Source of the DNA: an uncultured Pseudomonas sp.
GTDB taxonomy: Bacteria; Pseudomonadota; Gammaproteobacteria; Pseudomonadales; Pseudomonadaceae
Direction: 5' to 3'
DNA length: 64,000 nucleotides
Assembly: GCF_946885955.1 (NCBI RefSeq)
Contig: NZ_CAMPHI010000009.1
Coordinates: 75,974 to 139,973 of the forward strand
Shown: piece by piece, positions 24,888-33,985 of the stretch
Numbering within the stretch: position 1 is the first letter of the stretch
Layout: every line of letters starts with the position of its first letter
Notes under the pieces: model-generated
Told to the model about the DNA's origin: nothing
The model's database searches: none
What the model saw: only the letters and a program-made list of their open reading frames with translations
Made by a program: the position numbers and the translations under genes

Positions 24888-26861
24888 ATGGAACGCTATC
24901 AGCAGCTGCTGGAAGAGTTTGACAAGTTACTGCCTGCTGTCCGGGCTGTTTCGTTTGATGTATTCGACACCCTGCTTGTCCGTGTTTTGCATGAACCGGA
25001 AAATCTATTTGATCTGATGGGTCATCAGTTGGCTGATCGCGGCTTTGCCGAGCAGCGGAAAGTCGCCCAGATACATGGCTTTAAACAAATGGCTCGGGAG
25101 GGGCGTAAAGAGCTGACGCTGGCTGATATTTATGACAATTTGAGCCACGCACAGCATGACTCCGCCGTATTAGCTGAGCTGGAGCAGAAGCTTGAGCATG
25201 CAGTGATACGACTCAACCCTGAAGTCGTTGCGCTGTTCGACGAAGCACGGAGTCAAGGCAAGGTCGTTGTTTTGACCTCGGATATGTACCTGCCACAGAA
25301 ATTCTTCGCGCAATTGGCTGAGCGCCTCAATTTACGGGCCGATCACCTTTTAGTCTCCAGCGCATGCAACTGTACCAAGCGCGATAAGGGTGAGTTGTTC
25401 GACCTGTTAAAGCAGCGGCTCGGACTTGCTGGCGAGGATATCCTGCATATAGGTGATAACCCGCTTGGCGATGTGCAGCGAGCCAAGGAAAAAGGGCTGC
25501 GCACTCTGCACTATCGTCCTCCTGCCTCTATCGCTCAAGGGCTCGTCGAATCTTTGCCGGCTTCTTCTGCAAGCACCTACCTCTGTGCCGGTCTTGCCCG
25601 TTATGCCTGCTACCAAGATTCCAGAAGCTCCTGGTATCGCCTGGGTTGGCAGTATGGCGGCCCGTTGTTGCATGGGTTTCTCGACTGGATTCAGGACGAG
25701 GTTCGCGATGAAGGTATTGATCGTCTGCTCTTTATCTCCCGCGATGGCTTCCTGCTGCATCAACTTCATCAGCAGTATTCGGCCGGAGGTGTGGAGGCTC
25801 AGTACATGCGAGGGTCGAGAGTGGCATTCACTATGGCCGCACTCTCCGAGCAGAATTTCCTCGAGTCGGTGACATTTTTTCTTTCCGGTGCCGACAACAT
25901 CACGCTGGAAGATCTTTTTACCCGCATCGGCGTTGAATTGCCCGATGCTGGCGTGCTGGAGCCCCTAAATTTAAGCGCAACTACACGCATTACTCCGCGC
26001 ACTCATAAGTCAGTCGGGCAGTTCCTAGTGGCCATGCGTCATCGAATTCTACAAGTAGCCCGTGAAACACGACGTGGTCTACACCGCCATCTGCTGGAGT
26101 TGGGGTTGACCGATGGTATGCGGGTGGCATTTGTCGATGTTGGTTGGAGCGGTACCACGCAGAAAGCTTTTGAACGCGCCCTGGAGGGAATGTTTGAACT
26201 CGATGTGCAGGGCTACTACCTGGGTCTTTCAGAGCCGGCCAAGAGCCTCTCGCAGAAAACCGGTCTGCGCCTGAAAACCATGAGCGAGGCGCTCCAGCTG
26301 GACGACAGAAGCCGTGCTCTGTTGTACGACAATCGAGCCGTAGCCGAGCTATTCTTTTCTGCGCCCTACGGCACAACCATCGGGTACCGCCAAGATGCCG
26401 AGGGTCATTTATCCTTTGTCGAGGATGGCGAACGCGGCATCGATTACGACATAGGCTTGCTCGTTGAGTCGATCAACCAGGGCATTAGTGATTATGTCGC
26501 GGACGCAGAACAGCTGCGGCTAACACTGGCTTTGCCAATCGAACGATATCTGCCGCTGCAGCACCTCTTGCAGTTGCTGGGTCGACCCTCGACTGAACAA
26601 GCAGTTCTTATAGGCCGAATCTATAACTGGGATGCCTGGGCGAGTAGCGAAGGCTACCGTATCTATTTCGCTGGCAGGCCCGAAGCATCGACAGATTATT
26701 ACAAACCGGATTTATGGCCTGCAGGGTGGCAGATTGTGCGTTCATTGCCTCAGGGAGCATTGCCGTGCATGGAGCGCTTGAGCGACCCGCAACATAATCA
26801 TTCCGTGCCGGTTGTCGAGGCTGCATCAGCTCGTCGCGCTGTTGAGGTGTCCGCTCAATGA
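24888..26861 (+). CDS. HAD-superfamily hydrolase with large C-terminal domain
   Basis: In the 657-aa protein residues 20-215 are a HAD phosphatase-type domain. Motif I is SFDVFDTLLVR, motif II VLTSDMYLP, the lysine region NCTKRDKGELF and motif IV LHIGDNPLGDVQRAKEKG. The remaining 430 residues are less familiar; they contain DRLLFISRDGFLLHQLH and a conserved-looking FVDVGWSGTTQKAFERAL. Proteins of this two-part type occur in capsule and O-antigen clusters, but I cannot name their reaction. The gene starts 17 bp after the fusion gene and overlaps the next by four. Confidence 0.75.
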   Translation: MERYQQLLEEFDKLLPAVRAVSFDVFDTLLVRVLHEPENLFDLMGHQLADRGFAEQRKVAQIHGFKQMAREGRKELTLADIYDNLSHAQHDSAVLAELEQKLEHAVIRLNPEVVALFDEARSQGKVVVLTSDMYLPQKFFAQLAERLNLRADHLLVSSACNCTKRDKGELFDLLKQRLGLAGEDILHIGDNPLGDVQRAKEKGLRTLHYRPPASIAQGLVESLPASSASTYLCAGLARYACYQDSRSSWYRLGWQYGGPLLHGFLDWIQDEVRDEGIDRLLFISRDGFLLHQLHQQYSAGGVEAQYMRGSRVAFTMAALSEQNFLESVTFFLSGADNITLEDLFTRIGVELPDAGVLEPLNLSATTRITPRTHKSVGQFLVAMRHRILQVARETRRGLHRHLLELGLTDGMRVAFVDVGWSGTTQKAFERALEGMFELDVQGYYLGLSEPAKSLSQKTGLRLKTMSEALQLDDRSRALLYDNRAVAELFFSAPYGTTIGYRQDAEGHLSFVEDGERGIDYDIGLLVESINQGISDYVADAEQLRLTLALPIERYLPLQHLLQLLGRPSTEQAVLIGRIYNWDAWASSEGYRIYFAGRPEASTDYYKPDLWPAGWQIVRSLPQGALPCMERLSDPQHNHSVPVVEAASARRAVEVSAQ

Positions 26862-27826
26862 GCCAATACGAAGAATGTCTTGAGTCTTCTGGAGCTGTCC
26901 GGAAAGAGTCTCCGAAGGTTGCGATCCTGCTGTCCACACACAATGGTGCCCGTTATTTGGCACAGCAGCTCGACTCAATCATCAACCAGTCATACCCACA
27001 CTGGCAGCTTGCCGTGTCCGACGATGGTTCGTGCGACGGCACGCTGGACATCCTGCTTGAGTATCAACGCAGGCTTGGCCGCGATCGCCTGACGATCAAG
27101 CCCGGTCCCTGTTTGGGGTTCCATGCCAACTTTTTGTCTTTGGTGCTAGATGAGGCGATTGCTGCTGACGCCTATGCATATTGTGACCAGGATGATCTCT
27201 GGCATCCCGACAGATTAGAACGGGGCCTTGAGTGGCTGGCGCGGGCGCGGTCCGGGCTACCAGCCCTATATTGCGGCCGCACGCATTTGGTTGATGAGCG
27301 AGGCAAGCATTTGGGACAGTCTCCCTTATTCGATCGCCCCCCAACCTTTACCAACTCCTTGGTACAGAGCCTGGCCGGCGGAAACACCATGCTTTTCAAC
27401 CATGCCGCCCGCGACCTGTTGATTGATGCAGGCCCGCTACCGATCATCTCCCATGACTGGTGGACATACATGCTGGTCAGTGGTGCTGGCGGGCAGGTTT
27501 ACTACGATAAAACGCCATCAATTGACTACCGCCAACACGGGGGCAATCTGATCGGTGCCAATTCCAACCTGGGCGATCGCCTTTACCGGCTCCGCCGGAT
27601 GTTCGCTGGACACTTCAAGCAGTGGAACGACATCAACATTGAGTCGTTGCGGCGCTGCCAGCACTTGCTGACCGAACAGCATCGCGAAGTGCTGCTAACG
27701 TTCGCTAAGGCGCGGAAAAACTCTCTCCTGTCGCGATGCCGCGGAGTCATGAGTTCTGGAGTATATCGCCAGACGCTGTTGGGTAACCTGGGCTTGGTAA
27801 TAGCCATCCTGCTCGGCAAAATTTAA
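26858..27826 (+). CDS. Family 2 glycosyltransferase (rhamnosyltransferase-like)
   Basis: The 322-aa protein opens with VAILLSTHNGARYLAQQLDS and QLAVSDDGSCDGT, then YAYCDQDDLWHPDRLERGL carries the DXD. The SHDWWTYMLVSGAGG and IDYRQHGGN regions are typical of O-antigen rhamnosyl/galactosyl GT2 enzymes. The donor sugar is not fixed by sequence. Its ATG overlaps the HAD gene stop (ATGA), so translation is coupled. Confidence 0.87.
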   Translation: MSQYEECLESSGAVRKESPKVAILLSTHNGARYLAQQLDSIINQSYPHWQLAVSDDGSCDGTLDILLEYQRRLGRDRLTIKPGPCLGFHANFLSLVLDEAIAADAYAYCDQDDLWHPDRLERGLEWLARARSGLPALYCGRTHLVDERGKHLGQSPLFDRPPTFTNSLVQSLAGGNTMLFNHAARDLLIDAGPLPIISHDWWTYMLVSGAGGQVYYDKTPSIDYRQHGGNLIGANSNLGDRLYRLRRMFAGHFKQWNDINIESLRRCQHLLTEQHREVLLTFAKARKNSLLSRCRGVMSSGVYRQTLLGNLGLVIAILLGKI

Positions 27827-27862
27827 AGAATGGGTACAGCCATGACGCAAAGGATCACCTAA

Positions 27863-28528
27863 ATGTCCCGCCTCCCTGAAGCGACAAACCTAGTCTGGCA
27901 GGCTGCCAGTGTGACTCCGGAAGCCCGGGCGCAATTGCTCCGACAACGCCCGGTGACCCTATGGATGACGGGCCTGAGTGGTGCGGGTAAATCGACCTTG
28001 GCGTTTGCCCTGGAAAAGCGTCTGATTGAACTCGGGCATGCCTGCTTCGTGCTCGATGGTGACAATGTTCGTCACGGCCTGAACGCCGACCTGGGTTTTT
28101 CTCCTGAGGCCCGTGCAGAAAATATCCGGCGTATCGCCGAAGTTGCCAAGTTGATGAATACTGCCGGACTGATCGTTATCACGTCGTTTATCTCGCCCTA
28201 TGGCGAGGATCGACGCATGGCACGCGCGCTGATCGGCGCAGAGGGATTCCGCGAGATTCATATCAGTACAACCCTGAAGAGCTGCGAGCAGCGCGATCCG
28301 AAGGGACTGTATCAGAAGGCCAGGGCGGGGCTGATCAGCGAATTTACTGGCATTTCGGCCCCCTATGAAGCCCCCGATCAACCCAGCTTGAGTCTTGATA
28401 CCTCTGAGGTGCAGATGGAAGAGTGTCTGGAGCGTTTGCTGGCGGTGCTCTGGCCCTTCATTGACGAGTCTGCGAGTCACCTCAATACGAGTTCAGCAGT
28501 TCTAGAGGGGCAGGCGAGTAAAAGCTGA
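27863..28528 (+). CDS. cysC: Adenylyl-sulfate (APS) kinase
   Basis: The 221-aa protein phosphorylates adenosine 5'-phosphosulfate to PAPS. The pre-loop segment PVTLWMTGLSGAGKSTLAFA (Walker A) begins near residue 31, DGDNVRHGLNADLGFSPEAR is the APS-binding region and ITSFISPYGEDRRMAR follows. No sulfurylase is attached or adjacent, so APS must come from another locus. It is the last gene of the exporter/GT operon, which makes PAPS supply for the two sulfotransferases its most economical role, rather than cysteine synthesis. The C-terminal 20 residues are extra and low in conservation. Confidence 0.93.
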   Translation: MSRLPEATNLVWQAASVTPEARAQLLRQRPVTLWMTGLSGAGKSTLAFALEKRLIELGHACFVLDGDNVRHGLNADLGFSPEARAENIRRIAEVAKLMNTAGLIVITSFISPYGEDRRMARALIGAEGFREIHISTTLKSCEQRDPKGLYQKARAGLISEFTGISAPYEAPDQPSLSLDTSEVQMEECLERLLAVLWPFIDESASHLNTSSAVLEGQASKS

Positions 28529-28661
28529 ATAACAGGTCAGTGCATTTCGCCAGTCTATTTGCAACCGTACCTGTCGCGGCTTGCTGTGAACTCGCCATAT
28601 TTCATTGATCCCGTGCTTGTGTTGGTTAAGCGCGTCAATCGCTGACGTCAGATACAGAAAC

Positions 28662-28805
28662 TGGCGCAGCAAGCAGAACAGTTGACTGAGAAACCAAGCT
28701 GCACCGATACAATTCTGCGTCGCTGTGGCTGCACCTGGCCGCGCTAGCACGCGATCATGGCTCCCCATACCCCACACCCGCAAAAATGCGGGAAGGTTAG
28801 CCGCC
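28662..28805 (+). promoter_or_regulatory. Leader of DUF1127 copy 3 with hairpin
   Basis: The segment is homologous to 7448-7587. Within it, bases 28747-28805 plus the first 15 coding bases are identical to the left copy. CCCGCA (28777-28782) and TGCGGG (28787-28792) form a hairpin directly followed by the GGAAGG binding site. The retained identity, stronger than in the coding part, suggests a functional leader or gene conversion. Confidence 0.5.
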
Positions 28806-29012
28806 ATGGAACGCAGCCTCGACTCCGATCTGTCCCCAAGTCTCCCGGCGCCACGACACTGGTTTTACCGCCTGCTGGCCACGCTGCTGCTGTGGCGCCG
28901 CAACGCTCGCGGCCGCAGGCAATTGGCGAAGCTCGATACGCGCCTGCTGAGCGATGCCGGTATCACCGAAAGCGATCGCCTGGCGGAGATGGACAAACCG
29001 TTCTGGCGCTGA
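28806..29012 (+). CDS. DUF1127 small arginine-rich protein (copy 3, intact)
   Basis: The 68-aa protein MERSLDSDLSPSLPAPRH continues into LLWRRNARGRRQLAKLDTRL and LLSDAGITESDRLAEMDK and ends PFWR, the DUF1127 signature. It lies between the accessory island and the convergent wbpZ gene. Function is unknown. It is the parent-like copy of the broken gene at 7588. Confidence 0.85.
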   Translation: MERSLDSDLSPSLPAPRHWFYRLLATLLLWRRNARGRRQLAKLDTRLLSDAGITESDRLAEMDKPFWR

Positions 29013-29057
29013 ACGGCCGCGAGGGCGCCGGATGCTGTCGAAACCGCCGAGCGTTGC

Positions 29058-30206
29058 TCAGCATTTGGCGCCCAGCTGTTCACCCAGCCCCTGCGGACTG
29101 CTCAGCAGCTCCCGATACAGCGCCGCCATTTGCCGCCCCATGCGCTCGGCGGTGAATAGCTGCCGATAGCGCTGCTCGGCACGCCGGCCCATCTGCACGG
29201 CCAAGCCAGGGTTATTCCAGAGCGTGCGCATCGCTTCGCGCAGCGCCAGGGGATCGCCGGGCGGCACCACCAGGCCGGTATGGTTGTGCTGGTTGATGTA
29301 GCTGGTGCCGGTGCCGATCTCGCTGGAGATCATCGCCTTGCCGAACATCGCCCCTTCCAGCAGGGAGATGCCGAACGCCTCCGAACGCAGGTGCGAGGGG
29401 AATACCAGGGTGCTGCACAATTGCAGCAGCGCCACCTTGTCCTCGTCACCCAGGCGACCGACAAAGTGCACATGATCCAGGCCCAGGGCCTGCGCCTGCG
29501 CGCGCAGTTCCAGCTCCAGCGGGCCGGCGCCGACGATCACCACCGGGTAGCCGGTGCCCCGCACCGCCTCGAGCAGAATATGCAGGCCCTTGTAATAACG
29601 CATGACCCCGACGAACAGGAAGAACCGCGAGCCGAAACGCCGGCGCCAGTGCGCGCTGCGCGCCGGCGAGGCCAGCGGATAGGCCACCTTGTCCAAGCCA
29701 TAGGGAATCACCGTGGTCTTGTCGCGGTAGCGCGCCAGCACCTCGCTGGTTTGCAGGTAATTCGGCGACGCCGCGACTATGCGGTCGACGCTGCCGAGGA
29801 AGCGTTGCATCAGTGGCCGATACAGTTTGAGCAGATGCTTCTGGCGGATGATGTCCGAATGGTAGGTGACCACCGTCGGCTTGCGGATCTGCGCGGCGAA
29901 ATGCAGCACATCCATGAACGGCCAGGGGAAGTGATAGTTGATCACGTCGGCCTCGGCCGCCAACGCCTTGAAACGCCGCAGCAGGCCAAAGGAAAACCCG
30001 GTGGAGGCCAGTTGAATGTCCAGCTTGGCGCGGTGCACCTGATGATCGGCGACCCTCAGCTCGCGCGGCTCGGGCCTGGCGCTGAGGGTCAGCACCTGGC
30101 TCTCGATGCCGTGGGCGATACCGCTCTGGCAGGCCTGAAAGATCGCCTGCTCGATTCCGCCGATGGTTTCCGGCAGATAGGTTTTGAACAAATGTAGTAC
30201 GCGCAT
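29058..30206 (-). CDS. wbpZ: GT4 glycosyltransferase, probable D-rhamnosyltransferase WbpZ
   Basis: The 382-aa GT-B protein has LFKTYLPETIGGIEQAIF at the N-terminus, LFVGVMRYYKGLHILLEA at the donor-domain entry and the GT4 EX7E-type region SEAFGISLLEGAMFGKAMIS. In P. aeruginosa WbpZ adds the first D-rhamnose of the CPA chain on the lipid carrier. It is last in a gene order identical to that cluster and starts directly after the wbpY stop (TAGATG). A fragment of it is duplicated at 7766-7812. Confidence 0.88.
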   Translation of the reverse strand: MRVLHLFKTYLPETIGGIEQAIFQACQSGIAHGIESQVLTLSARPEPRELRVADHQVHRAKLDIQLASTGFSFGLLRRFKALAAEADVINYHFPWPFMDVLHFAAQIRKPTVVTYHSDIIRQKHLLKLYRPLMQRFLGSVDRIVAASPNYLQTSEVLARYRDKTTVIPYGLDKVAYPLASPARSAHWRRRFGSRFFLFVGVMRYYKGLHILLEAVRGTGYPVVIVGAGPLELELRAQAQALGLDHVHFVGRLGDEDKVALLQLCSTLVFPSHLRSEAFGISLLEGAMFGKAMISSEIGTGTSYINQHNHTGLVVPPGDPLALREAMRTLWNNPGLAVQMGRRAEQRYRQLFTAERMGRQMAALYRELLSSPQGLGEQLGAKC

Positions 30207-31337
30207 CTAGTGCTCCAGGGCCTGTCGGTAGGCGGCAACCGTATGGGTCGCGCAGCGCTTCCAGCTGAAGCGCCGCGCCCGTTGTAAACCGCAGGCGCGG
30301 CGCGCCTGCCATTCCACCGGGTCCTCGATCAGGCGCAGAATCGCTTCACACCAACTGCGATCATCCCCGGGTTCGCGATACACCCCGGCCTCGCCAGCCA
30401 CTTCGGGTAATGCGGCGCGCGGCGCCAATACCACCGGCACCCCGCTGGCCATCGCCTCCAGTACGGGCAGGCCGAAGCCTTCGTACAACGATGGAAACAA
30501 CAACAGTCGCGCGCCGGCCAGGACTTCGGCCAACTGCCGGTCCGGCTGATAACCGAGCAGGCGCACCTGGCCGCCAGCCAGCCCGCGCCGCAACTCCCCG
30601 GCGAAATCCTCGCCGCGCCAGCCTGCCATGCCGGCGATCACCAGCGGGAAACGGGCGCGCGTGGCCGCCGGCAACAAGGCATGCGCACGCAGGGCCTGCG
30701 CCAGGTTCTTGCGCGGCTCCAGGGTGCCGACGCACAGCAGGTAGGCGCCGGGTTGCAGACCGAGCGCCGCCAGGCCGTCGCGCAGGTCGCGGGCCTCACG
30801 CGGATAAAAGCGCGCCGCACAGCCCAGCGGAGCGACCCGCAAACGCGCGGCGGCCACCCCGTAGTGCCGCTTGATTTCATCGGCGACGAACTGTGAATCG
30901 GTGAGAATGCACTGCGCCCGCTCAAGCGCTGGACCGATGCGCCGCTCGATCTCCGCCAGGCGATCGGCCGGCTGGGTTTGCGGGTAATGCAGGTGCGTCA
31001 GGTCGTGCAGGGTCATTACCATCGGTCCGGCGAATTGCAGCGGCCACAGACTGGGTTCGTGATAAAGCTGCACCCCGCCATGCCGCGCGCAGCGGTCGAA
31101 GTGCCGCTGATCGAACGCACGACGCAAGCGGTAAGCGCCGGGCAGCTGCTTGGCCAGCGCGGCCCAGCGACTATAGCCGGGCAGCGCAGCTGGCAGCTCG
31201 GTGCTCCAACCCCAGCCGTGGAACAGCTCCAGCTCTATTCGCGGGTCGTCGCGCAGGGCGCCGATCAGCTCGACCAGGTACTGGCCGATGCCCGTGCGCG
31301 GCGCCTGCAGAATCCGCGCGTTAAGGGCAATCCGCAT
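30207..31337 (-). CDS. wbpY: GT4 glycosyltransferase, probable WbpY
   Basis: The 376-aa GT-B enzyme begins MRIALNARILQAPRTGIGQY. It has LLCVGTLEPRKNLAQALRAH near residue 200 and FPSLYEGFGLPVLEAMASG near residue 285 (EX7E). In P. aeruginosa WbpY adds alpha-1,3-linked D-rhamnose. Its start overlaps the wbpX end by 17 bp, and wbpZ follows without a gap. Confidence 0.88.
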   Translation of the reverse strand: MRIALNARILQAPRTGIGQYLVELIGALRDDPRIELELFHGWGWSTELPAALPGYSRWAALAKQLPGAYRLRRAFDQRHFDRCARHGGVQLYHEPSLWPLQFAGPMVMTLHDLTHLHYPQTQPADRLAEIERRIGPALERAQCILTDSQFVADEIKRHYGVAAARLRVAPLGCAARFYPREARDLRDGLAALGLQPGAYLLCVGTLEPRKNLAQALRAHALLPAATRARFPLVIAGMAGWRGEDFAGELRRGLAGGQVRLLGYQPDRQLAEVLAGARLLLFPSLYEGFGLPVLEAMASGVPVVLAPRAALPEVAGEAGVYREPGDDRSWCEAILRLIEDPVEWQARRACGLQRARRFSWKRCATHTVAAYRQALEH

Positions 31338-32718
31338 AGCTCACCTGATTCGCCTGGTTCGCCTGCAACGCCGGCGCAGATCGCCGCAAGCCATTGGAGG
31401 CGCCTGCGATCAACTGCCCGGCGGCACCGCGCCAATCCACCCATTGCCACTCGACCACCGGGCGCGCGGCGGGAAACTGCCCGCTCGCCTCGAATGCCTG
31501 GATCAAGCGCACCAGGGACTGCGGATCGGCCAGGTCGAAATACGCCATGAAATCCCCGCCAACTTCGCGAAACACCGGAATATCGCTGGCCATCACCGGC
31601 AGCCCGCGCTGCATCGCCTCGACCAGCGGCAGGCCGAAGCCCTCGGCATGCGAGGGGAAAACCAACGCCCGCGCACGCGAATAGGCATGCTCCAGACTGC
31701 GGTCATTGACCCGGTTGAACATGAACAGGCGCTTGCCGTTCAACGGGTGCTGGTTGATCCGTTCGAGCAGCGCCTCGCACTTCCAGCCGACCTTGCCGAT
31801 GATGCACAGGCGCGCCTTGGAGCCCTGCGCCCACAGGCGCTCGAAGGCGTCGAGCAGGTAAGCGTGGTTCTTGCGCGGCTCGACGGTGCTGACCATCAGG
31901 TACACCGGCTCACGCTTGGCGAACATCCGCCGCAGGCCGGGGTGCAGCGGCGCCTCGGCGTAGTTCAGGTCCAGTTCGCAGCCGAGGTGGAAGTGGCCAT
32001 GCCAGCGCCGGCTGGCTTCATCTATCCCAAGACGCTGCTGCAGCTCGCGCTCGACCTGTTCGCTGATGGTCTGCGAAATCGCCATGAATCCATCGGCGGT
32101 CTGCGCGATCCAGTCGAACCAGCGGTCGAACACCTTGACCAGCCCGGCGTCGCAGAACTGCGGGTGGGTCAATGGAATCAGGTCGTAGATTACCGAGACG
32201 ATGCCCACTCCGCGCCGCTTCAGGCGCTCGGCCAGCTCGAAGAAATCGGCATGCCAGGAGGAGTCGAGCAACAACAGCTGATCGCCCTCCTCGACCTGCA
32301 ACGGCACGGCCCGCTCGGGGGCTGGCTGCGCATTGCGGTTGAGCCACAGTGCGACGCGCAGCGGCAGGGTGATCGCCAGGCCGAGCAGTTTGCCCAGCAC
32401 GAACAGCAGGCGGCGCGCCGCATGCGAGGTGCTGAACGGGCGCAGCCGTTCGAGCCGCGAATGCCACCACCAATAGCGGTTGCGCATATGGTCCAGGCGA
32501 ATGATCGCCGCCTGGCGCAGCGGCGTCTGTTTTTGCGGTTTCAGCGGCGTCAGGCTGAGCACCCGGTAGAGCATGCCGCCGTGCATCATTACCGGTATGC
32601 ATTCGACCTCGCTGTGCAGACCGTCCAACTGTTTGATCACGTTGCGCACCACGCGCTGGATGCCGGAGTTGTCCTGCGGGTGCTCGTAAACGTAGGTGCA
32701 TTCAATCAGGAAGCGCAT
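31321..32718 (-). CDS. wbpX: GT4 glycosyltransferase, probable WbpX
   Basis: The 465-aa protein begins MRFLIECTYVYEHPQDNSGI and contains LMVSTVEPRKNHAYLLDAFE and FPSHAEGFGLPLVEAMQRG, both GT4 hallmarks. In P. aeruginosa WbpX adds the alpha-1,2 D-rhamnose of the CPA trisaccharide repeat. ATG 32718 is chosen (GGAA nine bases upstream); it overlaps wzt by 17 bp. A longer frame to 32754 would sit deep inside wzt. Confidence 0.87.
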   Translation of the reverse strand: MRFLIECTYVYEHPQDNSGIQRVVRNVIKQLDGLHSEVECIPVMMHGGMLYRVLSLTPLKPQKQTPLRQAAIIRLDHMRNRYWWWHSRLERLRPFSTSHAARRLLFVLGKLLGLAITLPLRVALWLNRNAQPAPERAVPLQVEEGDQLLLLDSSWHADFFELAERLKRRGVGIVSVIYDLIPLTHPQFCDAGLVKVFDRWFDWIAQTADGFMAISQTISEQVERELQQRLGIDEASRRWHGHFHLGCELDLNYAEAPLHPGLRRMFAKREPVYLMVSTVEPRKNHAYLLDAFERLWAQGSKARLCIIGKVGWKCEALLERINQHPLNGKRLFMFNRVNDRSLEHAYSRARALVFPSHAEGFGLPLVEAMQRGLPVMASDIPVFREVGGDFMAYFDLADPQSLVRLIQAFEASGQFPAARPVVEWQWVDWRGAAGQLIAGASNGLRRSAPALQANQANQVSYADCP

Positions 32719-33985
32719 GCTGTATTTCCGTGTCTTGGGTATCAGACGAAACAACCGCAGACGACGAACGCTCGATGGCGACTTGCGAATCCAGCCAGGC
32801 GCAACCGACGAAGTCGGGCCGCCCGGTATTGATGACGTGGAATACCAGGGCGAAATCGCGCCATTCGTAGTTGGTATCCAGGTGCGAATCGAAGCGCGAC
32901 AGCGACAGCGCGATCGAATAGTTGCCCTTGCCCAGGCGCGCGGGAAAGGCGAAACGGTAGATCACCTGCTCGCCAGCCCGCAGGCTCTCCAGGGGCCGGC
33001 CGAGCCGATGGGTGTTGATGCCGTAGATGGCCTGGCCCATGCGGTCCTTGATCATGAAACCGAGCACCAGACGGGCGATATCGACCTTGATGTCGACGAC
33101 CACCTGCAGCGTGACCTGGCTGCCGACCGAGACCACCTCGACGCGTTGCTCGTGCTCGTTGAGCAGCGCGACATCGGCGAAACAGGCCTCGCCGGTGCCG
33201 GAGATGGTGCGAATCTGCCCGCCGGGCAGGCGTTCCTGACGCACCGTCTGCTGTTCCCTCTCGGCCAGCATGGCGCTATAGAAATCCATCACTTCCTCGG
33301 GCGCGCCCTCCAGCGCCAGCCGCCCGCTGGCCAGCAGGATGGCGCGGTCGCACAGCGACTGGATCGCCTGGCGATCATGAGAAACGATCAGCAGGGTGGT
33401 GCCGGCCTTGCGAAACCGGCGGATGCGATCGAAGCTCTTGTGCTGGAAATAGGCATCGCCGACCGACAGGGCTTCGTCGACGATCAGCACGTCCGGACGC
33501 CGCGCCGTCGCCACGCTGAACGCCAGACGCATCTGCATGCCGCTGGAATAGGTGCGCACCGGGTGGTCGAGGTATTCGCCGATCTCGGCGAAGGCCTCGA
33601 TCTCGGGCATCAGCCCGTGCAGCTCCTCCATACTCAGGCCCAGCAGCTGGCCCGCCATAAAGACATTCTGCCGACCGCTGAAATCCGGGTGAAAACCCAT
33701 GCCCAGTTCAAGCAGCGCGGCGACCCGGCCGTGAATTTCGATCTGCCCGGCATTCGCCTGGGTGGTGCCGGTGATCATTTTCAGCAGCGTGCTCTTGCCC
33801 GCGCCGTTGACCCCGATTATCCCCAGCGCTTCGCCGGGCTCGACCGCGAAGGTAATGTCCCGCAGCACCCAGGTCAGTTGATGGCGCGGCGGCGAAAAGG
33901 GAATCAGCCACTCCGCCAGCCGCGACCAGCGCGTCGGGTACTGTTTGTAGGCCTTGCCCAGTTGGTTGACGCGAATGCTGCCCAT
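32702..33985 (-). CDS. wzt: O-antigen ABC transporter ATPase Wzt with glycan-binding C-terminal domain
   Basis: The 427-aa protein has Walker A IGVNGAGKSTLLKM near residue 58, signature YSSGMQMRLAFSVA, Walker B VLIVDEALSVGDA and LLIVSHDRQAIQ. After residue 245 comes the beta-rich domain that recognises the finished chain end in Wzt proteins (NTHRLGRPLE, RFAFPARLGKGNYSIALSLS). It energises export of the CPA chain together with wzm. The one-base overlap with wzm (TGATG) indicates coupling. Confidence 0.93.
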   Translation of the reverse strand: MGSIRVNQLGKAYKQYPTRWSRLAEWLIPFSPPRHQLTWVLRDITFAVEPGEALGIIGVNGAGKSTLLKMITGTTQANAGQIEIHGRVAALLELGMGFHPDFSGRQNVFMAGQLLGLSMEELHGLMPEIEAFAEIGEYLDHPVRTYSSGMQMRLAFSVATARRPDVLIVDEALSVGDAYFQHKSFDRIRRFRKAGTTLLIVSHDRQAIQSLCDRAILLASGRLALEGAPEEVMDFYSAMLAEREQQTVRQERLPGGQIRTISGTGEACFADVALLNEHEQRVEVVSVGSQVTLQVVVDIKVDIARLVLGFMIKDRMGQAIYGINTHRLGRPLESLRAGEQVIYRFAFPARLGKGNYSIALSLSRFDSHLDTNYEWRDFALVFHVINTGRPDFVGCAWLDSQVAIERSSSAVVSSDTQDTEIQHALPD

